NCBI GenBank assembly: GCA_018239675.1
Contig: JAFEGX010000028.1
Coordinates: 1-58,985, forward strand
DNA: 58,985 bases
Reading direction: 5' to 3'
Origin: Verrucomicrobiota bacterium
Lineage (GTDB): Bacteria; Verrucomicrobiota; Verrucomicrobiia; Opitutales; Opitutaceae
Below are positions 52,718 to 58,985 of the stretch, piece after piece. The position numbers and the translations under genes are program-made. The stretch's first letter is position 1. Every line of letters begins with the position of its first letter. The notes under the pieces are model-generated. The model worked only from the letters and a program-made list of their open reading frames with translations. It was not told the origin of the DNA and did no database searches.

Positions 52718-53161
52718 ATGTCCAAGGCCAAGCCAACCGACCGCCAGACGCAAGTGAGGTTTGTGCGGTTCCTGGTGGTGGGCGGTAGCGCCTATGCGGT
52801 CCAGGTGGCGACCATGAAACTGTTCCTGCTCGGGTGCGGCATGAATCTAGCGTTCAGCCTGAGCTTCCTCTGCTCGACCACGACCCACTATTCGCTCAAT
52901 CGCTGGTGGGCGCTGCCCAGCACGCGCGTCGACACGGGCCGCCAGCTCCGCGAGTACCTGGGGGTGGCCGCGCTCAGCTACGTGATCAATTTTCTCCTGT
53001 TCCGGCTCTGCGTCGACGTGCTGGGACTTGGACGGATCTGGGCGACGGCCATCGCGGTGCCGCCGTCGACGCTGGTGGTTTTCCTGCTGCTGAACTTCCG
53101 CGTGTTTCGTCACGCGGGTCACGCGGCTACGTCCACTTCTCCCCGCGATCCTCCGGAATGA
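52718..53161 (+). CDS. GtrA-family membrane protein (polyprenyl-linked sugar flippase)
   Basis: A 147-residue protein with four predicted membrane spans (about 17-35, 40-62, 80-102, 108-130). 'RFLVVGGSAYAVQVATMK' near the start and 'NFRVFRH' at the end match GtrA proteins. These are thought to flip undecaprenyl-phosphate-linked sugars made by GtrB enzymes. Two GtrB-like enzymes and several GT-C-like proteins are encoded around it. It is the only plus-strand gene of the window. Its start is 12 bases from that of the MocA-family gene, and its 3' end overlaps the end of the SDR gene tail-to-tail by 35 bases. No good promoter is seen in the 12-base gap. Confidence 0.85.
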   Translation: MSKAKPTDRQTQVRFVRFLVVGGSAYAVQVATMKLFLLGCGMNLAFSLSFLCSTTTHYSLNRWWALPSTRVDTGRQLREYLGVAALSYVINFLLFRLCVDVLGLGRIWATAIAVPPSTLVVFLLLNFRVFRHAGHAATSTSPRDPPE

Positions 53162-53990
53162 TGCGGCGGAGCGTGTAGATGTCGGAACGCGCCAGCGCGT
53201 CCCGGCGGCCGGCGAGGTCCCGCCACGGGTCCCACTGGGCGCTGAGCAGTTTGCCGGAAATGCCGTCGCTCTCGCGCGACGCGAGCCAGACGCAGAGGCT
53301 CGCGCCCTGCGCGATGGGCGCGCCGCCGGTTTCCTTCTGTTTCAGGGCGCGCTGGTAAAACGCCTCGCCCACGGCCTGGGGTCCGGCCTGCAGCACTTCG
53401 TCCAGCAGGCGGGTGTTGAGGGCGCCGGGGGCGACGGCATTCACGTCGATGTGGTGGCTGCGGAGCTCCTCGGCGAGGGTCTCGGTCAGGCGGACGACCG
53501 CCGCCTTGGAGGCGGCGTAGGCGCTGATGAGCGGCATGGGCGCAGTGGCGCCGCCGCCCGAGAGGTTGATGATCTTTCCGCGGCCCTGCTGCTTGAGGTG
53601 CGGGATGATGGCCCGGCAGGGCAGCAGGACGCCGTACAGGTTGACCTCGATGGTCCGCTGCCACTCCCGCAGGTCCACGGACTCGGTCGGACCCTTGGGC
53701 CCGTAGATGCCGGCATTGTTGACCAGCACCTGCACCGAACCGAGCTGCTCGAGCGCCGTGCGGACCAGGCGATCCACGGCGCCGGCATCGGACACATCGC
53801 ACGACTGGTGGTAAAGGCGCTGGCCGGGCCCCGCGAGGCCCTGCAGCTCGGCGGCGGCGGCGGCGAGCTTCCCGGCATCGCGGGCGCACACGACGAGATT
53901 GGCGCCCTCGCGGACGAAGTGGCGGGCGATCTCGAGGCCGAGACCCTGGTTGGCGCCGGTGATGATGGCATTGAGACCGGAAAGTTTCAT
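53127..53990 (-). CDS. Classical short-chain dehydrogenase/reductase
   Basis: A 287-residue SDR with 'IITGANQGLGLEIA' (9-22) for cofactor binding, 'VNNAGIYG' (90-97), and the catalytic set S144, Y158, K162 ('INLSGGGA', 'YAASKAAV'). The length is slightly above the 250 typical of the family because of a C-terminal extension ('SDIYTLRRIIPED'). Its ATG overlaps the dehydrogenase-like gene upstream by four bases. Its last 35 bases lie opposite the end of the gtrA-like gene. A role in reducing or oxidising a keto sugar made by the neighbouring enzymes is inferred. Confidence 0.88.
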   Translation of the reverse strand: MKLSGLNAIITGANQGLGLEIARHFVREGANLVVCARDAGKLAAAAAELQGLAGPGQRLYHQSCDVSDAGAVDRLVRTALEQLGSVQVLVNNAGIYGPKGPTESVDLREWQRTIEVNLYGVLLPCRAIIPHLKQQGRGKIINLSGGGATAPMPLISAYAASKAAVVRLTETLAEELRSHHIDVNAVAPGALNTRLLDEVLQAGPQAVGEAFYQRALKQKETGGAPIAQGASLCVWLASRESDGISGKLLSAQWDPWRDLAGRRDALARSDIYTLRRIIPEDRGEKWT

Positions 53991-55267
53991 GCGGGGGAGC
54001 CGACCGCGAGATAGCGCAGGCCGGAAAGATGGGCGACGGATTGCTCGACGAAGCGGGTGGCGTCAATCACGAGCGGATGGCGCAGGCGCGACACCAGCGC
54101 CGCCCAGTCAAACCCGCGAAGCTCGGGCCAATTGGTGCAGACTACCACCGCGTCGGCCCCGGCGAGGGCCAGGGCGGGGTCGCGCTCGAGGCGGATCAGG
54201 GCCAGTTCGTCGGGCAGACTGGTGCGGGACGGGTCCCAGGCGCTGACCTCGGCCCCGTCGGCCAGGAGGGTGCGGGCCAGGGTGACGGCGGCGCTGCGGC
54301 GGAGCGTGTCCGTGCCGGGCTTGTAGGTCAGGCCGAGCAGCGCAATCCGGCGGCCGGCCAGGGGACCGAGCTGGCGGCGCAACGCGTGCAGCGGCCAGTG
54401 GCGGTGCAGGTCGTTGCTGCGCTTGATCGCGGGCACGACCTCGAGGCGTTGCCCATGGCGCGCGCCGAGGTCGCTGAGCGTGACGACATCGCGGGCCAGC
54501 GTGCCGCCCGCGAATGCGCCGCCGGGGGAGAGGTAGGCGCGTGGACCGATGCGGGACTCGGACTTCAGCGCGCGCTCGACCTCCTTGGCGTCAGCCCCGG
54601 TGTCCTCGCAGAGGCAGGCGATCTCGTTCATGAAGGCGATCGAGGCGGCGAGGAACGCGTTGATCGCGTGCTTCGCCATCTCCGCGGATTCGGGCCGCAT
54701 CCAGACCAGCTCGCGGGAAAACGGCGCGAACAGGGCGGCCAGCTGCGCACGGGAGTGGTCGTCGCGGCAGCCGACGATGACGCGGTCGGGATGACGGAAA
54801 ATCTCGAGGGCCTGGCCGAGCCGCAGATTCTCGGGCGAGCAGGCGAACCGGTAGCCGCGGTCGGCGAACTCGCGCTCGAGCAGCCGGCAGGTGCCGACGG
54901 GAAGCTGTGACGAGACCAGGATCAGCGCACCGGCGGGCAGGGCGGGCACGCACTGCCGGATTTCGCGCAGCACTGCGTCGACGTCGGCGCGATCCTCCTC
55001 GTCCACCGGCGTGTCAATGGTCACCCACAGGAGGTCGGCGTCCCGGCAGGCGGCAGCCGCGTCGGCGCTGAAGCTCAGCCGCCCGGAGGCGATCCCGGCG
55101 GCCAGCAGCGCATCGAGTCCAGGTTCCTGGATCGGCGCCCGTCCCTGCCGCAGGGCCTCGAGATTGCGGCCGCCGCGGCAGTCCAGCCCCACGACGTCAA
55201 AGTGCTCGGCGCAGCAGGCGGCGGTGACGCAGCCAAGGTGCCAGAGTCCGAGCACGGTCAGTTTCAT
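53987..55267 (-). CDS. Nucleotide-sugar dehydrogenase family protein lacking the catalytic cysteine
   Basis: A 426-residue member of the UDP-glucose/GDP-mannose dehydrogenase family. The N-terminal Rossmann motif 'TVLGLWHLGCV' (4-14), the 'CSPENLRLGQA' segment (143-153), 'AKHAINAFLAA' (198-208) and 'LGLTYKPGTDT' near 340 are all recognisable. In the family signature FGGSCFPKD the cysteine forms the thioester in the two-step oxidation. Here the same place reads 'FAGGTLARD' (252-260), with Thr256 where Cys is expected. The four-electron oxidation to a uronate may therefore not occur. The gene is coupled by ATGA to the SDR. Fold assignment is firm, activity uncertain. Confidence 0.85.
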   Translation of the reverse strand: MKLTVLGLWHLGCVTAACCAEHFDVVGLDCRGGRNLEALRQGRAPIQEPGLDALLAAGIASGRLSFSADAAAACRDADLLWVTIDTPVDEEDRADVDAVLREIRQCVPALPAGALILVSSQLPVGTCRLLEREFADRGYRFACSPENLRLGQALEIFRHPDRVIVGCRDDHSRAQLAALFAPFSRELVWMRPESAEMAKHAINAFLAASIAFMNEIACLCEDTGADAKEVERALKSESRIGPRAYLSPGGAFAGGTLARDVVTLSDLGARHGQRLEVVPAIKRSNDLHRHWPLHALRRQLGPLAGRRIALLGLTYKPGTDTLRRSAAVTLARTLLADGAEVSAWDPSRTSLPDELALIRLERDPALALAGADAVVVCTNWPELRGFDWAALVSRLRHPLVIDATRFVEQSVAHLSGLRYLAVGSPA

Positions 55268-55317
55268 GGTGGGTGCGGTGGATGGCCGGTGCGCGCGTCG
55301 CGGGGAAGCCGGGGTCA

Positions 55318-56289
55318 CTATCTTTGCTCGTAGACCCAGGGATTCGCCTGAAGCCACCGCAGGGTCCGAAGAATGCCCTCGCGGATGGTCAGCTGGGCCT
55401 TCCAGCCGGTGGCCTGGACCTTGGCGGTGTCGAGGTAGATGAACGGATTGTCGCCAATCCAGCCGCGGTCGCCGCCGGTGAAGTCGAGTCGCGGCTTCAG
55501 CGCGAGCGCCTCGCAGATCCAGTGGATCGAGTCCCTGACCTGGCAATACTCCGGCGCGCCCAGATTGAAAATCTCGACGCGGTGGGGCGCCTTGGCGGCG
55601 AGCTGCGCGCGCATCACGTGGAGGATTGCCGAGACGCAATCCTGGACGTAGAGGTAGGACTTGCGCTGCGAGCCGTCGCCGAGGACGCGCAGATGGTCGG
55701 GATGCTCGACCAGCTGCCGGTAGAAATCGAACACGTGGCCGTGCGTGTAGCGCTCGCCCAGGATCGAGACGAAGCGGAAGATGTAGCCCTCGAAGCCGAA
55801 GCCCTCGCAGTAGGCCTGGATCATGCCCTCGCCGGCGACCTTGGAGGCGCCGTAGAGGGAGGTCTGCACCGGGAACGCGGCGTTTTCGGGGGTCGGGATC
55901 ACCTTGGCCTCGCCGTAGACGGAGCCGGTCGAGGAGAACGCGATGCGCCTGATGCCGTTGGCGCGCATGGCCTCGAGCACGTTGAACGTGGCGATGGTGT
56001 TTTGCCGCAGGTCCTTCTCCGGGTGATCCGTGCCGAAGCGGACGTCGGCGTTCGCCGCGAGGTGGAAGACCGTGTCGCAGCCCGCCATCGCCTTGGTCAG
56101 CGCCGGAAGGTCGAGATTGTCACCTTCCACGAGGCGGAAGCGCGGGTGCGCCAGGGCGCCGGCGACGAACGGCCGCTGGCCGGTCGAGAAGTTGTCCCAG
56201 CCGACGACGGCGATGTCGTCGGCCAGGAGGCGATCGACCAGATTCGACGCAATGAAGCCGGCGGCGCCGGTGACGAAGACAGTCCGCAT
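55318..56289 (-). CDS. NAD-dependent NDP-sugar epimerase (extended SDR)
   Basis: A 323-residue extended SDR of the GalE/WbpP type. 'VFVTGAAGFIASNLVD' (4-19) binds NAD, 'FHLAANADV' and 'RQNTIATFNVLEA' follow, and the catalytic pair is Y146/K150 in 'SLYGASKVAGE'. 'FRFVSILGERYTHGHVFDF' near 172-190 and 'YLYVQDCVSAI' are typical of sugar-nucleotide epimerases. It probably interconverts a UDP- or GDP-hexose at C4; the exact substrate cannot be read from sequence. It lies between the GtrB-like and the dehydrogenase-like genes and could feed the polyprenyl-sugar synthase next door. Confidence 0.88.
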   Translation of the reverse strand: MRTVFVTGAAGFIASNLVDRLLADDIAVVGWDNFSTGQRPFVAGALAHPRFRLVEGDNLDLPALTKAMAGCDTVFHLAANADVRFGTDHPEKDLRQNTIATFNVLEAMRANGIRRIAFSSTGSVYGEAKVIPTPENAAFPVQTSLYGASKVAGEGMIQAYCEGFGFEGYIFRFVSILGERYTHGHVFDFYRQLVEHPDHLRVLGDGSQRKSYLYVQDCVSAILHVMRAQLAAKAPHRVEIFNLGAPEYCQVRDSIHWICEALALKPRLDFTGGDRGWIGDNPFIYLDTAKVQATGWKAQLTIREGILRTLRWLQANPWVYEQR

Positions 56290-56312
56290 GGGAAGCGAGC
56301 AGGGAACCAGGA

Positions 56313-57254
56313 TTACGACTCAAAACCCTCGGCGCGGTCGACGATGAACTTGGGCCGCGCGCGGACCTCCTCGTAGATCCGGCCGATGTACTCGCCGAGG
56401 ATGCCGACGCTGATGAGCTGGATGCCGCCGAGGAAGGAGATGAGGATCACGAGGGTCGGGTTGCCCCAGAGGATCGTCCAGCCCATGAGCTTGTAGAAGA
56501 GGTAAATGGCCATGAGCAGAAACGAGCTGCCGGCGATGACGAACCCCATCATGGTGCTGAGGGTCAGGGCGTAGGTGGAGAAGCAGAAGATGCCGTTGAA
56601 CCCGATGCGCAGCGAGCCGAAGAACCGGTTGTAGTTGGTTTCGCCGGCGAAGCGCGGCGGGCGGTCGAAGGGAATGAGGCATTGCCGGAAGCCAACCACC
56701 GCCACCATGCCCCGCAGGAACCCATGGCTCTCCTTGAGCCGCACGACCTCCTGCACGACGCGGCGCGACATCAGGCGAAAATCTCCCGTGTTCGGCGGGA
56801 TGCGCACGTCGGCGATCTTGTTGATCACCTTGTAGCCGGTCTCCGACACGAATTTCTTGATCCACGGCTCGCCGGTCCGCTCGCGCCGCTGCGGCAGCAC
56901 GACATCGTAGCCCTCGCGCCATTTGGCGTACATCTGGGCGATGAGCTCGGGGGGATCCTGCAGGTCAACATCGATCACAATCACCGCCTCGCCGCGCGAG
57001 TATTCCAAACCGGCCAAGGTGGCCATGGGCTGCCCGAAGCGACGCGAGAACCGGAGAAGCTTGATGCGAGGGTCGGCCGCGCGGGCCTCCAGAATCACCT
57101 CCTCGGTGCGGTCCGGCGACGGATCGAGGGAAAAGATGACCTCGTAGTTCCCGGTGAGAGGGGCAAGGACGGCGCGCACCTGCCGGAGGAACTCCGGGAT
57201 GTTTTTTTCTTCCCGGTATACCGGAACGACGAAGGAGAGGAGGGGGGCGCTCAT
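56313..57254 (-). CDS. GtrB-like polyprenyl-phosphate glycosyltransferase (GT2)
   Basis: A 313-residue GT2. 'SFVVPVYREEKNIPEFL' (7-23), 'DVDLQDPPELI' (95-105) and 'PNTGDFRLMSRRV' near 154-166 define the GtrB/bactoprenol-glycosyltransferase group. Two C-terminal membrane spans lie at about 228-258 and 265-290. The nucleotide-binding 'SLDPSPDRT' departs slightly from the usual DDGSxD pattern. It should make an undecaprenyl-phosphate-linked sugar for transfer outside the membrane. Its ATG overlaps the stop of the upstream membrane-protein gene by four bases. It is a paralogue of the enzyme at 5957-6922. Confidence 0.9.
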   Translation of the reverse strand: MSAPLLSFVVPVYREEKNIPEFLRQVRAVLAPLTGNYEVIFSLDPSPDRTEEVILEARAADPRIKLLRFSRRFGQPMATLAGLEYSRGEAVIVIDVDLQDPPELIAQMYAKWREGYDVVLPQRRERTGEPWIKKFVSETGYKVINKIADVRIPPNTGDFRLMSRRVVQEVVRLKESHGFLRGMVAVVGFRQCLIPFDRPPRFAGETNYNRFFGSLRIGFNGIFCFSTYALTLSTMMGFVIAGSSFLLMAIYLFYKLMGWTILWGNPTLVILISFLGGIQLISVGILGEYIGRIYEEVRARPKFIVDRAEGFES

Positions 57255-58985
57255 GGAGCGGGTTGGATTTGGACGAAAGTGAGCAACGCGGCCGCCGGGC
57301 GCAGGTCCGGCGCGGGCAGAGTATCGATCCCGTCGAAGACCAATTCAATCTTTACGCACTCGGCCGGCCGGGGGCAGGTCGCCTCCCAGCGGAAGTCGCC
57401 CGGCGGAATCTCCCGGGTGAACTGGGGCACGCCATCGAGGAGCAGGGTCACCCGCCGGGGGAGGGGCGCGACTCCCGGCAGGGTCGGGCGCTGCATGAGG
57501 CCGGAAACGCGGCTGCCGGCCTGCACCGGGCCGAGCCGGACAAACGCGTGTCCCGAGACCCAGCCGTCCTCGTAAATGCCGGAATACTCCGGCGCGTGCG
57601 GGCCCACCAGGTCGGCGGGAAAACGCGACAACCGGCTGAGCGGGGGCCGGGCAGCATACCGTTCCTCGCTGAGCGCCGAGATGTCGCGGCAGTAGGCGAC
57701 GCCGCTCCGGCTGTCGAGCGAGACCGACCGGTTGTAGATTCCCTCGAGGCCTTCGGCGGGCAGGCCGATCGGGATGGTGGGACGGCCCAGGTCGAGCGCG
57801 ACGTAATCGGCGCCCGCCAGATGAAACGGCTGCAGCGGCGGGGAGACCACGTTGGCGCTGCCGGCCCCGACCAGCCCGAATGGAACCGGGGACGGCCCCG
57901 TGCCCTTCGCCCGGGCCTCGGCGGGCAGGGCGGTGCGACCCTGGCCCAGGACCGAATCCGTCAGGCTGAGCCGGATCCGGACGGTCGCCGAGGGATTGAG
58001 CACGCGGAAAAGCAGGTGGCGTCCGATCACGAAAAAGTGGCCGCGCGGGTCGTAGACATCGGGCTCGGGCTTGTAGACCGAGATCTGGCCATCGTCGCCG
58101 AGATAGTAGTGCTGACCCTGGCGCGAGTTCACAAATACGAGGTGGTTCTCGAGGCCGCGGAACGGCGCCCAGGCAAAGAGTCCGTCCGACCTTTCCCCGG
58201 GCCGTGGCTCAAGCTGGTTGAACGCCCGTAGCTCGCCCTGCGAAGTCACCACCGGGATGTCACCCTGGCCGGCGGCTCCCTCGGTGGCCGGCTGACGCAG
58301 GAAATCGAGACCGTTGACCGAGGCCGGGACATACACCTCGTGCTTGAATCCCTCGACCAACCGGCTGCTCGCGGCCGTGTCGAACCTGGGCCCGGGCCGG
58401 AATCGATAGGCCCAATCCGGCCACGGGGCGGCGCCGCTGCGGACATACCCGCCGAGAAACGACTGGCTCAGGAACAACGGCCCCGGGTGGCGCCGCTCCA
58501 GCATCAGGAGCTTGGCCACGGGCGAACTGTCGACGTCCGACCAGACCGCGGCGGCGCCGGCCGGAGGAATTCGCCCGAGCGACCGGGAGGCGTCAAAGAC
58601 CTCGCCCACGAGACTCTTGGCGCCGGCCAGCGAGGCCGCGGTGTAGCGGATCGAGCCGGCAACGCCGATGGGCACCAGGACCAGCAGAACCGCGCCCAGG
58701 AGCCAGCGCCCGCCCCGAAAATCGACGACCCGTGCGAACTCGACCAACGCGAAGGGCAGCGCGAACATCGCCAGCTTGAAGAGCCCGAAGCCGTTGACCG
58801 TGGCGAAGAGACGGTAGCCGACGAAGAACATCCCGCCCAGGACCATGGCGGAGATCGCCCGCTGGCGGAGCGCATGCAGCCACAGGACGACGAGGGCGCC
58901 GAGCAGGAGGAAACCCAGCGGCAGGGCGCAGGACAACCAAGGGCCCGCATAGCGCTCGACGATGACATCGAACCCGAAAAAGAAC
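57251..58985 (-). CDS. Large membrane protein, partial (N-terminus beyond the window)
   Basis: The frame is open to the right edge, so the true start lies outside; at least 577 residues are encoded here. The visible N-terminal part has about four hydrophobic spans ('LGFLLLGALVVLWLHA', 'WLLGAVLLVLVPIGVAG'). A long soluble region of about 450 residues follows with mixed beta character ('LHGQHYYLGDD'-like segments are not repeated elsewhere). The C-terminus resembles a carbohydrate-binding beta-sandwich but lacks the TDG and DRG motifs of the shared domain. The context suggests another GT-C-like transferase or polymerase. I do not recognise the family. Confidence 0.65.
   Translation of the reverse strand, partial: FFFGFDVIVERYAGPWLSCALPLGFLLLGALVVLWLHALRQRAISAMVLGGMFFVGYRLFATVNGFGLFKLAMFALPFALVEFARVVDFRGGRWLLGAVLLVLVPIGVAGSIRYTAASLAGAKSLVGEVFDASRSLGRIPPAGAAAVWSDVDSSPVAKLLMLERRHPGPLFLSQSFLGGYVRSGAAPWPDWAYRFRPGPRFDTAASSRLVEGFKHEVYVPASVNGLDFLRQPATEGAAGQGDIPVVTSQGELRAFNQLEPRPGERSDGLFAWAPFRGLENHLVFVNSRQGQHYYLGDDGQISVYKPEPDVYDPRGHFFVIGRHLLFRVLNPSATVRIRLSLTDSVLGQGRTALPAEARAKGTGPSPVPFGLVGAGSANVVSPPLQPFHLAGADYVALDLGRPTIPIGLPAEGLEGIYNRSVSLDSRSGVAYCRDISALSEERYAARPPLSRLSRFPADLVGPHAPEYSGIYEDGWVSGHAFVRLGPVQAGSRVSGLMQRPTLPGVAPLPRRVTLLLDGVPQFTREIPPGDFRWEATCPRPAECVKIELVFDGIDTLPAPDLRPAAALLTFVQIQPAP

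Overview
This window is a very GC-rich bacterial surface-glycan locus of about 59 kb. The GC content, the scarcity of clear Shine-Dalgarno sequences, the FecI/FecR pair and the style of the large membrane proteins suggest a Verrucomicrobiota bacterium, probably Opitutaceae. That placement is from general recall, not from a marker gene. No rRNA, tRNA, CRISPR array, transposase or integrase is visible, and no gene-free stretch exceeds 300 bases. The longest gaps are 9361-9602 and the G-rich left edge, 1-162.

Layout, right to left, because every gene but one is on the minus strand. (1) 58985-53127: a partial membrane protein, a GtrB-like polyprenyl-phosphate glycosyltransferase, an NDP-sugar epimerase, a nucleotide-sugar dehydrogenase-like protein and a short-chain dehydrogenase. 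(2) 52718-53161: a lone plus-strand GtrA-type flippase gene. (3) 52705-45316: a Gfo/Idh/MocA oxidoreductase and a GDP-D-glycero-D-manno-heptose module (HddA kinase, HddC guanylyltransferase, GmhA isomerase, GmhB-like phosphatase, plus a transaldolase). A four-helix-bundle gene, a methyltransferase-GT2 fusion and a coiled-coil gene are interspersed. (4) 45319-9603: a giant glycosyltransferase array. It holds a GT4, two paralogous 1,320-1,330-residue triple-domain glycosyltransferases, and ten large polytopic membrane proteins of three types (A, B and C). Those ten share a C-terminal domain of about 110 residues, present in 14 copies. (5) 9360-1874: a radical SAM protein with extra cysteines, two methyltransferases, two GT2 enzymes and another membrane protein. 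(6) 1715-163: an ECF sigma factor and FecR-type anti-sigma pair.

Working model (inference): GtrB-like enzymes charge polyprenyl phosphate with sugars, GtrA or similar proteins flip them, and the array of GT-C-like membrane proteins transfers the sugars outside the cytoplasmic membrane. The shared C-terminal domains would bind the growing glycan. The soluble GT2/GT4 enzymes and the GDP-heptose pathway build the cytoplasmic part. No Wzx, Wzy, Wzz, ABC exporter or initiating phosphoglycosyltransferase is visible here. Many neighbours overlap by ATGA or lie within 25 bases, so long, translationally coupled operons are likely. The most novel element is the expanded membrane-protein family with its shared C-terminal domain.
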